Of a stretch of DNA of 64,000 nt, positions 18,446 to 27,358 are shown one piece after another. This DNA is from Leptospira johnsonii (GTDB lineage Bacteria; Spirochaetota; Leptospiria; Leptospirales; Leptospiraceae), in assembly GCF_003112675.1 (NCBI RefSeq), contig NZ_BFAY01000007.1, positions 62,001-126,000 of the forward strand, written 5' to 3'. The notes beneath the pieces were generated by a model that worked only from the letters and a program-made list of their open reading frames with translations, had not been told where the DNA came from and ran no database searches. Numbering within the stretch: the first letter of the stretch is position 1; every line of letters begins with the position of its first letter. Made by a program: the position numbers and the translations under genes.

Positions 18446-20467
18446 GTGACTCATCCTTGGTTATTACCCACCATCATCGCGGCTACGCCTTCCGCCTTTT
18501 TTCTATTTTTTATCTATCTATATTTATATAAGAAAGAAGGACAGAAGGCTTTGCTTGCCTGGTCCATCTGCTGGGCATTCCATCTTTTAGGCTATTTAGG
18601 AAATATTATGCAAGTAGGAGGTGCGGACTCTTACAGATATTTTCCTGCCTTCTCTATTGATTTCATCCGAGCACTTCTCCAATTCTTGGGATGTTTATAT
18701 TTTCTAAATAGATCATTCTCCAGACCTTTTCAGATACTATTTTCGTTAACAGGTCTTTGGGCTTTGTATCTGGATTTTGAAAAGATTCGGGATGCTTATA
18801 TGATTTGGCCTATCTATATATTAATAGGCGGATCCCAAATTTATACTGGGATCATATTTCTAAAGACAAAAAACCTGATCCCTAGCATAGGCAAGATTAT
18901 CGCAGGTTGGATCTTTATTCTCTGGGGAATTCACGTACTCAATTATCCATTCTTACGATTTCATCCTGAATTCGGCTTTATAGGTTTTTTCCTCGCTGGT
19001 CTTTTTAGATTTGCCTCAGCAATCGTAATTCTACTCGTATTCTTCGAAGAAACAAAAGCGGCACTTTCTAAAACGGAAGGAAATTATAAAAAGATAGTAG
19101 ATACAACCTTGGAAGGAATTTGGCTCATCGACAAGGACGCTAAAACTAGATTCGTAAATTCCAGAATGGCAGAATTCCTAGGAATGACCGAAAAAGAACT
19201 CGTGGGTAAAAGTTTATTCGACTTTATCACCGCAGATACGTTAGACTCAGTCAATAAAAGATTAGAAGAAAGAAAACAAGGACAAGCAGAGGTCCATGAT
19301 TTCTATTTCAAACGTCCGGATGGCGTATCTGTATGGCTTTTAATGTCCACAAATCCGATCTTCGATTCCCAAGGAAATTATGACGGTGCACTCGCAATGT
19401 GTACTGATATTACTTATTATAAAAAAACGGAAACCGCATTAAAAGAAAGTGAAAGACAACTTTCTACTCTAATTCGAAATCTTCCGGGTATCGCATATCG
19501 CTGTGCATATAATCCCGATTGGACAATGGAGTTTATTAGCGAGGGTTGTTTCGAACTTACCGGCTATTCTCCGTCCGATTTTGTTTCCAATCGTACTATT
19601 TCTTTTGGAGAGATCATTCATCCGGAAGATGCGGAAAGAGTATTTCAAGAAGTTACGGAAGCCGTAACTAAGAATATTCCGTATCGACTCTTTTACCGGA
19701 TCTATCAAAGAAGTGGAAAAATGCGCTGGGCATTCGAGCAAGGCTCTGGGGTCAGAGGAGAGAACGGTGAATTAATCGCCTTGGAAGGTTTTATTACAGA
19801 CTTCACCCAAGTAAAACTAGCTGAAGAAATTATGGCAAATTCTCTCCAGGAAAAAGATATCTTACTCAAAGAAGTGCATCATAGAGTTAAAAACTATCTG
19901 CAAGTTTTGTCCAGTTTACTTTCCATCCAATTGGAACAGGTTGATGGAGAAGCAACTAATCCAACTCAGGTCTTAACGGAGTCCCAAAATCGGATCCTAT
20001 CCATGGCTTATGTGCATGAGTCCTTGTACGGAGCGCATAGGATCAGCGACGAATTTTTCCCGGAGTTCGTAAGCAGGCTTGTAGACAGTCTTCTTAAATC
20101 CTTCGGTCACAAAAAGGAAGAAATCCAGATTTTCCTGAATTGTGAATCTCTTCCAATCAAACAAAATTCTGCCATCCCGATCGGCCTGATCCTGAATGAG
20201 TTAGTGACTAACGTTCTAAAACACGCATTCTCAGTAAAAAAACATTCCGAGGAAAAGATCATCAAGATCTCTTTTTACAAGGATGGAAATTGGATCAACT
20301 TGGATGTTACGGATAATGGAAAAGGAAAATCCTTGGATCCTAAACCGGAGGATTCCATGGGTCTTGAACTTGTAGATCTTTTGACTAAACAGCTAAAGGG
20401 TTCAGTGATAGATCTTTCTTCCGAGCAAGGAACCGTTACTAGGATACGCTTCCCCGCTTCATATTAG
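18446..20467 (+). CDS. Membrane PAS sensor histidine kinase (HisKA_2 type)
   Basis: 673 residues from a GTG with AAGG a few bases upstream. The N-terminal 205 residues contain about seven hydrophobic segments forming a membrane sensor. Two PAS domains follow (about 215-330 and 335-465; the second is PAC-like with GALAMCTDITYYKKTE between them). The transmitter has the HisKA_2 motif EVHHRVKNYLQ near 475-485 with the phospho-accepting histidine. The ATPase domain has the N-box ILNELVTNVLKHAF, then DNGKGK and a Gly-rich segment. The HisKA_2 class often signals to stand-alone or phosphatase-linked receivers. No response regulator gene is adjacent. The stimulus is unknown. Confidence 0.9.
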   Translation: MTHPWLLPTIIAATPSAFFLFFIYLYLYKKEGQKALLAWSICWAFHLLGYLGNIMQVGGADSYRYFPAFSIDFIRALLQFLGCLYFLNRSFSRPFQILFSLTGLWALYLDFEKIRDAYMIWPIYILIGGSQIYTGIIFLKTKNLIPSIGKIIAGWIFILWGIHVLNYPFLRFHPEFGFIGFFLAGLFRFASAIVILLVFFEETKAALSKTEGNYKKIVDTTLEGIWLIDKDAKTRFVNSRMAEFLGMTEKELVGKSLFDFITADTLDSVNKRLEERKQGQAEVHDFYFKRPDGVSVWLLMSTNPIFDSQGNYDGALAMCTDITYYKKTETALKESERQLSTLIRNLPGIAYRCAYNPDWTMEFISEGCFELTGYSPSDFVSNRTISFGEIIHPEDAERVFQEVTEAVTKNIPYRLFYRIYQRSGKMRWAFEQGSGVRGENGELIALEGFITDFTQVKLAEEIMANSLQEKDILLKEVHHRVKNYLQVLSSLLSIQLEQVDGEATNPTQVLTESQNRILSMAYVHESLYGAHRISDEFFPEFVSRLVDSLLKSFGHKKEEIQIFLNCESLPIKQNSAIPIGLILNELVTNVLKHAFSVKKHSEEKIIKISFYKDGNWINLDVTDNGKGKSLDPKPEDSMGLELVDLLTKQLKGSVIDLSSEQGTVTRIRFPASY

Positions 20468-20493
20468 GAATTTGTAGTTATCGCGAATTCGCG

Positions 20494-20641
20494 TGTAGGA
20501 GTTCCTACACTGTTTCAAGATCGCCCCCACCCTAAACTTTGGGTGGGGGGAGTGGCTTGTGGGAGAGCGCTTACACGCCTATCACAGAATTGAGATCTTA
20601 ACAATCAAATTTTACAGTTCTCTTTTGTTGGAATTCCAACA
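20494..20641 (-). repeat. Composite palindrome-bounded intergenic element, copy B
   Basis: 148 bases, the inverse-orientation partner of the element at 3535-3680. On the plus strand it starts with TGTAGGAGTTCCTACA (20494-20509), has its hairpin core at 20518-20585 and ends with the perfect palindrome TGTTGGAATTCCAACA (20626-20641). The hairpin stem is kept while the loop differs (8 bases against 6), which suggests selection on structure. Like copy A it sits exactly between the 3' ends of two convergent genes (20467 and 20651). Confidence 0.85.
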
Positions 20642-20650
20642 TGCCAGCAT

Positions 20651-21481
20651 TTAAATTCCCGAGGTAATCGCCGATGTTGGAGTTTCAACATCTCCTATTG
20701 CCTCAGGCTCTCGATTCGCTACTTCCCTGAAAGTATCGAAATAATTTTCGTGATTAGTGCCCATGATCCTATCCCAAATATTAAAATACAGACTGTAGTT
20801 ACAGTTAAAGTATTTATGATGCATATTATGATGCGTGGTAGAATTATGAAGTCTTAATATTCTATTTTCTATAAACCCTTTCGGAAAAAGTTCGAAAGAA
20901 AGATGCCCTAACACATTTAGAAAATTACTGTAAAAGAAGAATATCAATAGAGCAGTAGTATGCACTGGTAAAAACAGGATCACTAGAGGAACAATTCCCG
21001 CCTCTACCACTGCTTCGTACGGATGAAATGAGAATGCAGCCCAAGGGGAAGGATTCGTGGACTTATGATGGACCAGATGCATTCTTTTGAAAAGAAGAGG
21101 ATGATGCATCAAACGATGGGTCCAATAAAAGTAAGTGTCATGCAAGAATATCAAGGCAACGATGCTGAATAGAAGATAAGGAACCCCGTAATCTTCTACC
21201 TTATCGTAGATAAAAGTCCAGCCTGCATTCTTCATTAAGACCACCAGAATTCCGGAAGCAGCAAAGATCGCGAGAGAGATCGCGGAATATTTGAGTTCGT
21301 GGGAAATTTTATCTTTTTCCGGAAGTTTATTCTGGATGATCTTGTGTTTAAGCCTTTCTTTATAGATCACCCAAATAAAAACATAAGCGATTCCGGCCAT
21401 CAAAATATAGCGAAACCATAACATACCTAAGGTCAAAAAATAATAAGCAGTGTAGCCTATTTGATCCACAATTTCGTTCAT
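20651..21481 (-). CDS. Sterol desaturase / fatty acid hydroxylase superfamily membrane protein
   Basis: 276 residues with a GGAGAG ribosome-binding site before ATG 21481. Three hydrophobic N-terminal and two central membrane segments surround the histidine clusters HDTYFYWTHRLMHH, HLVHHKS and THHNMHH, which bind the di-iron centre in this superfamily. Members hydroxylate or desaturate sterols, sphingoid or fatty acyl chains with oxygen. In a bacterium whose genus lives on fatty acids, a lipid substrate is reasonable, but the exact one is not deducible. It lies 70 bases after the AraC-type regulator. Its last codons contain a 16-bp repeat (20675-20690). Confidence 0.85.
   Translation of the reverse strand: MNEIVDQIGYTAYYFLTLGMLWFRYILMAGIAYVFIWVIYKERLKHKIIQNKLPEKDKISHELKYSAISLAIFAASGILVVLMKNAGWTFIYDKVEDYGVPYLLFSIVALIFLHDTYFYWTHRLMHHPLLFKRMHLVHHKSTNPSPWAAFSFHPYEAVVEAGIVPLVILFLPVHTTALLIFFFYSNFLNVLGHLSFELFPKGFIENRILRLHNSTTHHNMHHKYFNCNYSLYFNIWDRIMGTNHENYFDTFREVANREPEAIGDVETPTSAITSGI
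20675..20690. repeat. 16-bp palindromic repeat inside the 3' end of a gene
   Basis: TGTTGGAGTTTCAACA, a near-perfect palindrome of the TGTWGGARTTYCWACA family, lies within the last 14 codons of the hydroxylase gene. It is 34 bases from the end palindrome of composite element B. Confidence 0.7.
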
Positions 21482-21551
21482 CCCGTTCTCTCCGTGTGCA
21501 CACAGTTTACACGATATGACAACGATCAGCCTATCCGAATTTTAAAAATTT

Positions 21552-22655
21552 CTAGCTGATTTCAAAATCGGCGGTACTTTTTAAGGATCCATCCCTGCCA
21601 CGGTTGCGTCGGAATTCGGTTGGAGTGACTCCAGTAAGTTCTTTAAATGCACGATTGAATGGCCCCAAGGATTGGTAGCCTAGATCCATAGCGACCCTAA
21701 TGATAGGGATCTCGTCTTTTCCGGAATCTAAAAGGATCTCACAGGCTTCTTGGATCCGATAACGATTTAGGAAATCCGGAAAATTACGAAAACCCATGGC
21801 CTGGTTGATAAGCCTTCTGAGCTTGTATTCCTGAATTTCCAGATCTTCAGCGAGCTGCCCGATTGTCAGACCTTCTTTTCTATAAAGTTTTGTTTCTTCG
21901 AATGCGGAGACTAATTTTTTCTTCAAAGCAGGATCTGCATATACTGCTTTCTCTTCTTTGTCCTCACTTTCTTCGGGTCTTGGATCCACCAAACCATCTT
22001 TCAATTCGAAGACCAAGTACATGAATGCAAGTATAAGTCCCCAAGCAAAGATCACATTCGCCAAATCTAAAATTTCGGATAAGATCCTGCCTCTTAAGAT
22101 CAGGTGGGAGAACATATTAAAAGTGATTACGCTTCCAGTCATCAAAATATGGACTTCGCGCAGCCTTCTTCTTGTCTCTACAAGATCGTCCTTTCTGCCT
22201 GAATAAATTCGGATGATGGCGGCCACAACAAAGCCCAAGGAAAGAAGAGTAGGAATGATGATATGAGCAAGGACCGTTTCAGAAACGATAGGTCCTCTCA
22301 TATTGATCAGATCTAATACAGGATAGACAGACCAAGCAGAGACCCCGACCTTACCGAGAAGCAAAAACCAATACCAATATTTGATCTCGAAATGATCCTC
22401 GAAGATAGCAAGACTAGTCATCCAAAAGAAAAAAGGTAAACTGATAAGACCCGCAAACAAGAATACTCGGATGGAATAAGGGATCTTAAGATCAGGATCC
22501 AAGGATAGTAGAATATAACAAACGATCCCGAAAGAAAAACCTCCAGCGATACGTATCCTCAGATCATAAAAGTATCTCCATCCGAGAAGTCCGATGATAA
22601 AGATTAAATTCGAAAGACAGAATAAATGTAATATGTCCGTGATCTGTGAGATCAA
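21552..22655 (-). CDS. Membrane-anchored AraC-family transcriptional regulator
   Basis: 367 residues from TTG 22655, whose last two bases overlap the upstream stop (TTGA) and which has GGAAGA eight bases upstream. A longer TTG start at 22688 is possible but would overlap the epimerase more. Residues up to about 215 contain roughly seven hydrophobic segments. The C-terminal 100 residues are an AraC double helix-turn-helix (QLAEDLEIQEYKLRRLI, then VAMDLGYQSLGPFNRAF with TPTEFRR). Membrane-bound AraC regulators of this shape may sense membrane or extracytoplasmic signals directly. Downstream lies the hydroxylase/desaturase gene, a likely target. Confidence 0.88.
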   Translation of the reverse strand: MISQITDILHLFCLSNLIFIIGLLGWRYFYDLRIRIAGGFSFGIVCYILLSLDPDLKIPYSIRVFLFAGLISLPFFFWMTSLAIFEDHFEIKYWYWFLLLGKVGVSAWSVYPVLDLINMRGPIVSETVLAHIIIPTLLSLGFVVAAIIRIYSGRKDDLVETRRRLREVHILMTGSVITFNMFSHLILRGRILSEILDLANVIFAWGLILAFMYLVFELKDGLVDPRPEESEDKEEKAVYADPALKKKLVSAFEETKLYRKEGLTIGQLAEDLEIQEYKLRRLINQAMGFRNFPDFLNRYRIQEACEILLDSGKDEIPIIRVAMDLGYQSLGPFNRAFKELTGVTPTEFRRNRGRDGSLKSTADFEIS

Positions 22656-23416
22656 ATGAGTTCTTCCAGTTTTTCCAATTCTCCCCAAAAGTCCTTTGTT
22701 TGTAAACCAGGAAGAAATTTCCGGATCAAACTGCTGTCTATAAAACTGTCCTCTCTATCCATCTTTTCTTCGGGGACAACCTGGATCTTACCATGATCCT
22801 CTAAGAATCGAAAGATCTCCAACCAGGTATGCCATTGCCCGTCGGATAAAATTAGCTCGGAAGGCAGATCATTTCCCGGATAGGAAAGAAGTAAACGTAC
22901 CGCTTCCGAAATATCGTCCCCATGGATCAGATTCAATTGACGTTTTGTCTTTTTAACATGGCCCTTTCTTGCCCAATTCGCTGGGTTTCTATCTGGTCCA
23001 TAGATCCCGGAAAGTCGAAGGATCTTGCCGCCCTTCTCCAAAAAATTTAACTCTGTTTCGTAACGATCGTGTTCCGGATCTAAAGCTGTTTTTTCAGTGA
23101 TATCAGAAGTAATTCTTTTGTAGATACTAGTAGACCCGAACATCCAAACCGCTTTAGAGAGAGAGAATATTGTATCAAAAACTTGCTCTCTATTTTCGAG
23201 CTTCTGGGCGGGGAATGTGATAAGGCTTGCATCAAACTTTTCACCTTCGTTCTCTTTTCGGAAACTTTCCAAGGCCGCCGGATCGGACAAATCCAACAAA
23301 ATAGAATCTTCTACTTTTGTTTCTCTCGAAACTCCTAAAACAGTATTCTCTTTTTTTAATGTATTTAGAATACGTAAGCCGGTGTATCCCAGCCCAAAAA
23401 CTACAAACTTAGGCAT
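22652..23416 (-). CDS. NAD-dependent epimerase/dehydratase family protein
   Basis: 254 residues, extended-SDR Rossmann fold with the N-terminal dinucleotide motif FGLGYTGLRI (residues 6-15). The segment 'RLSGIYGPDRNPANW' is typical of nucleotide-sugar epimerase-like proteins such as the YeeZ group. The usual YxxxK pair is not obvious, so catalytic activity is uncertain. It begins one base inside the purB stop (TAATG) and ends overlapping the AraC regulator start, so purB, this gene and the regulator form one tightly coupled unit. Confidence 0.75.
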   Translation of the reverse strand: MPKFVVFGLGYTGLRILNTLKKENTVLGVSRETKVEDSILLDLSDPAALESFRKENEGEKFDASLITFPAQKLENREQVFDTIFSLSKAVWMFGSTSIYKRITSDITEKTALDPEHDRYETELNFLEKGGKILRLSGIYGPDRNPANWARKGHVKKTKRQLNLIHGDDISEAVRLLLSYPGNDLPSELILSDGQWHTWLEIFRFLEDHGKIQVVPEEKMDREDSFIDSSLIRKFLPGLQTKDFWGELEKLEELI

Positions 23417-24717
23417 TACTCCAAACCGAGTCTTTTGTAGATCAGTCCCACCTTATCCAAATAAGGAGAAATTTGGAAGATGGAATCCAGATCTCCGGGC
23501 TTCAGGACCTTTTGTACCTTAGGATCTTCCGCAAGTCTGGTCTTCAGATTTTGGGAAATATCCGCCCAAACAGCCATCGCGTGCCCTTGTACAATTGTAT
23601 ATGCATCCTCTCTAGTGATCCCGCCCTTTTCTATCAAATGAAGAAGTACCTTTTGAGAGAAAATCAAACCTCTTGTGGTTTCCAATGTTCTTGCGATCGC
23701 ATCAGGATATACATGTAGATTTTTTACTACGAATAACATTTTATCCAAGATATACTCAAGAGCAATCGTGGAATCCGGAACAACTATCCTTTCTGCAGAA
23801 GAATGAGAAATATCTCTTTCATGCCATAAGGCCACGTTTTGTAAAGCGGTAGAAACATTGGAACGGATCACTCTAGAAATACCGGAAATCCTTTCACAGA
23901 TCACAGGATTTCTTTTATGAGGCATCGCAGAAGATCCCTTTTGCCCAGGAGAAAAAGGTTCCTCTACTTCTCTACCTTCCGTTTTTTGAAGAAGACGAAC
24001 TTCAGTTGCAAAACGATCCAAGCTCGCTGCAGTTACGCCTAACGCGGACATATAAGCCGCATGTCTATCCCTAGAAACTACTTGAGTCGCGATCGGATCA
24101 GGTTTGAGCCCTAATTTTTCGCAGACGTATTCTTCGATATCAGGTTCTATATTGGAATATGTTCCGACTGCACCTGACAATTTTCCTACAGCTACTTCTT
24201 CTTTTGCCAGGGCCATGCGTACCCTGTTTCTTTTCATTTCTTCGTAAAATAATGCGAACTTTAAGCCCAATGTCATTGGTTCCGCATGTATTCCGTGAGA
24301 TCTTCCGATACAAGGAAGGTCTCTATACTGGATTGCCTTCTCCTTGATCGCTTCTATCAGCTGGTCTGTCTTTCTTAGGATCAGATCCATTGCTTGGACC
24401 ATCTGCACACAAAGTGCAGTGTCGCCAATATCGGAAGAAGTTAGGCCATAATGCACGTGCCTACCTGCAGGCCCGATATACGAATTCATATTAGTTAAGA
24501 ATGCGATTACGTCATGATGAACTTTGGATTCGATTTCCAAAATTTCGTCCACGTTGAATCTTGCCTTGGAACGGATCTCTTCGAAGTCTTCTTTAGGGAC
24601 CTCTCCTTTTTTCATCCGGGCTTCGGTGGCCAATATTTCGATCTCTTTCCAAATATCGAATTTGTTCTCCAATTCCCAAATTTTAGAAATCTCCGGATTT
24701 GAGTACCGATCAATCAT
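23416..24717 (-). CDS. purB: Adenylosuccinate lyase
   Basis: 433 residues with the fumarase/aspartase superfamily signature SSAMPHKRNP and the upstream motifs TSSDIGDTALC and GRSHGIHAEP, diagnostic for adenylosuccinate lyase. It catalyses two steps of purine synthesis: SAICAR to AICAR plus fumarate, and adenylosuccinate to AMP plus fumarate. Length is usual for the bacterial enzyme. Its stop overlaps the next start by one base. Upstream is a region of inverted repeats and no obvious partner purine gene. Confidence 0.96.
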   Translation of the reverse strand: MIDRYSNPEISKIWELENKFDIWKEIEILATEARMKKGEVPKEDFEEIRSKARFNVDEILEIESKVHHDVIAFLTNMNSYIGPAGRHVHYGLTSSDIGDTALCVQMVQAMDLILRKTDQLIEAIKEKAIQYRDLPCIGRSHGIHAEPMTLGLKFALFYEEMKRNRVRMALAKEEVAVGKLSGAVGTYSNIEPDIEEYVCEKLGLKPDPIATQVVSRDRHAAYMSALGVTAASLDRFATEVRLLQKTEGREVEEPFSPGQKGSSAMPHKRNPVICERISGISRVIRSNVSTALQNVALWHERDISHSSAERIVVPDSTIALEYILDKMLFVVKNLHVYPDAIARTLETTRGLIFSQKVLLHLIEKGGITREDAYTIVQGHAMAVWADISQNLKTRLAEDPKVQKVLKPGDLDSIFQISPYLDKVGLIYKRLGLE

Positions 24718-24788
24718 TCCAATTTCCTTGGGGAAATACCCCCATTGATAGGATTTTTATCCGGGGTCGATCCGTAAAACGTTTTTAA

Positions 24789-24930
24789 AAGGCACTGAGT
24801 TTAGAAGAGGCACAGAGCCTTGGTCACACAGAGACGCGGAGTCGCTGAGAAATGAGTAGGCAGGAATCCAAACATGTATTTATAAAAACCCTTAAAACCT
24901 CTGCGTCTTTGTGCCTCTGTGTGAAAATAT
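24789..24930. repeat. Inverted repeat of the CACAGAG/CTCTGTG family, copy 1
   Basis: Between purB and the SDR gene. The left arm TCACACAGAGACGCGGAG begins at 24824 and the right arm, ending at 24924, reads CTCTGCGTC...GCCTCTGTGTGA. They pair imperfectly with an 8-base gap in the left arm, and a further AGGCACAGAG lies left of it. The arms could form a long cruciform or hairpin. No ORF is present. Similar sequences are at 43872-43955 and 46199-46287. Confidence 0.7.
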
Positions 24931-24943
24931 CTTAGAATCTCAC

Positions 24944-25801
24944 TTAACTCTGCGTCTTCCTATCAGGATCGATCCCTTTTTTGCGAAGCCATTTGCGGCG
25001 TCCCTTTTCTCCGAACCATTTTAATATGGGAGAAAGTGAACCGACTAACCAAGGAAACACAGCAGCCAATCTAGAAGTAAGTCCGTCGCTATAAGGAACA
25101 TATATCTCAAGCCTACCCGTTTGGATGCCTTTTAATACAGCCTTCGCAACATCATCCGGAGATTTCACTGCATTCAACCAATTCAAAACGGTTCCTCCGT
25201 TCATTGCTTCATGCATAAGCATCGGAGTATCCACTGCTGCAGGATAGATACCGGAAATTTTGACACCACTTCCTTTTAACTCTTCGTGGATTGCAGTTAA
25301 AAAACCTCTTAGACCGAATTTGGTAGCGGAATACAACGCAGAATCTGCAAGAGAGATGATCCCACCTATAGATACAATATTTGCTACAGATCCTTTTCCT
25401 CTTTCCAACATCATAGGAACGATAGCTCGTATCAATCTAATCGGAGCGAGTAAATTGATGCCAGCATGGCGATCTATTTCCGAAATGTTTTGTTCTAGAA
25501 AGGGGCCTTCTTTAGCATACCCTGCGTTATTTACCAAAACCTCTACATCGGGGAATTTGGATTTAACTATCGAAACTAGTGATTCCAATTCTTCAGATTT
25601 CGTCAAATCGCAGGCGATCAATTCAGGATTTTTGGAAAGCCTACTTGAAATCGACTTCATCTTTTCTTTCTCAATATCGCAAAGTATCAAACGATACCCT
25701 GCTTTATCTAAACGTAATGCAATCGCTTCTCCGATTCCACCTCCCGCACCTGTAATCAAAGCGGTTTTAGAAAAGGAAGATCCTTGCGTCCGCGAACTCA
25801 T
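24944..25801 (-). CDS. Short-chain dehydrogenase/reductase
   Basis: 285 residues, classical SDR. The cofactor motif TGAGGGIG is at about 17-24, NNAG near 90, and the catalytic YxxxK appears as YSATK near 158-162 with an upstream serine region (VSIGGIISLADSA). It is expected to oxidise or reduce an alcohol or ketone with NAD(P). Its ATG overlaps the stop of the monooxygenase (ATGA), and the pair is divergent from a TetR regulator. An SDR next to a flavin monooxygenase suggests a two-step pathway in which one enzyme makes or uses a ketone; substrate unknown. Confidence 0.88.
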   Translation of the reverse strand: MSSRTQGSSFSKTALITGAGGGIGEAIALRLDKAGYRLILCDIEKEKMKSISSRLSKNPELIACDLTKSEELESLVSIVKSKFPDVEVLVNNAGYAKEGPFLEQNISEIDRHAGINLLAPIRLIRAIVPMMLERGKGSVANIVSIGGIISLADSALYSATKFGLRGFLTAIHEELKGSGVKISGIYPAAVDTPMLMHEAMNGGTVLNWLNAVKSPDDVAKAVLKGIQTGRLEIYVPYSDGLTSRLAAVFPWLVGSLSPILKWFGEKGRRKWLRKKGIDPDRKTQS

Positions 25802-27219
25802 CTAGCTGCCCTTGCAAGATCTGCAGATGTTGCGGCAGAATTATCGACCTTTTTCAAAATATCGAATTGTCCTGACTTCAACTCAGGCCATCCCATTTTA
25901 CGTTGGATCTTTGATCGATATTTTTTATAAGCGACTTGGTTCACATATACGGAATGTCGTCCAGTATTCAAATAATGGATCCCTCCATTTAATAATGGTC
26001 TATCGGTACGTATCAGAGCTCCGAATCTTTTGGCTGAACTATCTCCCTTTCGTTTCGCATCTATATAAGAAGAAATTAAATTAGCCATCTCATCGAACAT
26101 CTTGTATGCGCCTCCATCGGTTTCCATATAACCTAGAGCATAAAGATTTTCGTAATTGCGATTAAAAAGAGTAAGATAGAGTTCAGGACGGCCATTTTTC
26201 CATTCGAAATATTTTTCTTCCATATACGGAATCGCCCAATGGTATCCGGTAGCAAGCACGACCAAGTCGATCTTTTCTTTGGAACCGTCCTTAAATTCCA
26301 CAAACTCTCCGTTCAATCTAGAAATATCACCCTTCGCGATCACGTCCCCATGACGAAGATTATGCAGAAGTTGGTCGTTGATGATCGGATGAGTTTCGAA
26401 AATTTTATGATCCGGTGCCGGAAGACCGATCTTAGTCAAATCTCCTACTAAAAACTTTAAAATGATGCCAAAAACCCATTGGGAAAACCAATTCGGAATC
26501 CAATGTGCTCCATCACCGAATACGTCTGCAGGCATTCCGAAAATATGTTTTGGAATAAAATGATAACCTCTTCTCACACTAATGAATGCCTGATCTGCTG
26601 CGACTCCGGCGTCACAGGCAATATCGCAGCCTGAGTTTCCTGCTCCTACAATAAGGACTCTTTTTCCGCGAAACGAAGAAATATCCTTATATTTTACACT
26701 ATGTATAACTTCTCCTTTAAATGTTTCTATACCTTGTAGCTTTGGAATATTCGGAGACCAAGTTATTCCACTCGCGCAAATTACTCCTTCATAAAGTCCT
26801 GATTCTCCATCCTCAAATTTGACTAACCATTTAGATCCTTTCTGTTGGATGGACTGAACTGACGAATTGAATTTTATATGTCGATATAGATCGTATTCTC
26901 TGGCAAATGCCCTATGATATGCAAGTATCTGCCTGTTAGATGGATAATCAGGATACTCGTTCGGCATCGGATAATCCGCATAATTGGAAAGATATTTGGA
27001 AGAGATAAAATGAGCGCTCTTATACATGGGAGATCCCGGATTCTCGATATCCCAAATTCCTCCGACGTCCTTATGCCTCTCGATCACATGAAAGGGAATT
27101 CCTTTCGACTTTAAGGACCGTGCCATAGATAGTCCTGCGGGACCTGCCCCCACTATGCAGTAATGGCCGGAATAATCGTGAGCCTCGTCCGAATTAGAAA
27201 TTATAGTCTGTTCTTTCAT
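25798..27219 (-). CDS. Flavin-containing monooxygenase (FMO/Baeyer-Villiger type)
   Basis: 473 residues with an AGAGGA ribosome-binding site before ATG 27219. The FAD motif GAGPAG is at 24-29, the NADP motif GAGNSG at 192-197, and between them lies FKGEVIHSVKY (167-177), which fits the FxGxxxHxxx[YW] fingerprint of FMOs and Baeyer-Villiger monooxygenases. The family inserts one oxygen into ketones, sulfides or amines using NADPH. The neighbouring SDR and TetR regulator make a small regulated oxidation unit, possibly for hydrophobic ketones or lipids. The choice between FMO and BVMO cannot be made by eye. Confidence 0.88.
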   Translation of the reverse strand: MKEQTIISNSDEAHDYSGHYCIVGAGPAGLSMARSLKSKGIPFHVIERHKDVGGIWDIENPGSPMYKSAHFISSKYLSNYADYPMPNEYPDYPSNRQILAYHRAFAREYDLYRHIKFNSSVQSIQQKGSKWLVKFEDGESGLYEGVICASGITWSPNIPKLQGIETFKGEVIHSVKYKDISSFRGKRVLIVGAGNSGCDIACDAGVAADQAFISVRRGYHFIPKHIFGMPADVFGDGAHWIPNWFSQWVFGIILKFLVGDLTKIGLPAPDHKIFETHPIINDQLLHNLRHGDVIAKGDISRLNGEFVEFKDGSKEKIDLVVLATGYHWAIPYMEEKYFEWKNGRPELYLTLFNRNYENLYALGYMETDGGAYKMFDEMANLISSYIDAKRKGDSSAKRFGALIRTDRPLLNGGIHYLNTGRHSVYVNQVAYKKYRSKIQRKMGWPELKSGQFDILKKVDNSAATSADLARAAR

Positions 27220-27232
27220 ATATCCTCTTGCT

Positions 27233-27281
27233 AAAAAATGAACAATGATCTCTTTTATTTAATGAGCATTGTTCATTTTTT
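27233..27281. promoter_or_regulatory. Putative TetR operator between divergent genes
   Basis: A perfect 15-bp inverted repeat (AAAAAATGAACAATG at 27233-27247, its complement at 27267-27281, 19-base spacer) lies in the 139-base gap between the monooxygenase and the TetR gene. The right half also centres a 17-bp near-palindrome, AATGAGCATTGTTCATT (27261-27277), of the form seen for TetR dimer sites. A minus-strand TTGACT at 27289-27294 could be a -35 element with its -10 region under the operator. Autoregulation plus repression of the monooxygenase-SDR pair is the simplest reading. Confidence 0.7.
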
Positions 27282-27358
27282 AAAAATGAGTCAAACAAAA
27301 ATCGGCTGAAAAAGAAAAAAGTAGTCCAAGAAGATGAGAAAATATAACTGTATTTCCT

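Noticed and set aside
20494..20641. Composite element read as an insertion sequence
   Set aside because: It is too short to encode a transposase and no target-site duplication is seen; called only a repeat.
22655..22688. Longer TTG start of the AraC-type regulator at 22688
   Set aside because: The TTG at 22655 has a GGAAGA site at the right distance and the typical TTGA overlap; the longer form has neither.
25260..25805. 181-codon plus-strand frame opposite the SDR gene
   Set aside because: It is wholly antisense to a clear SDR with catalytic motifs; composition is that of a shadow frame.
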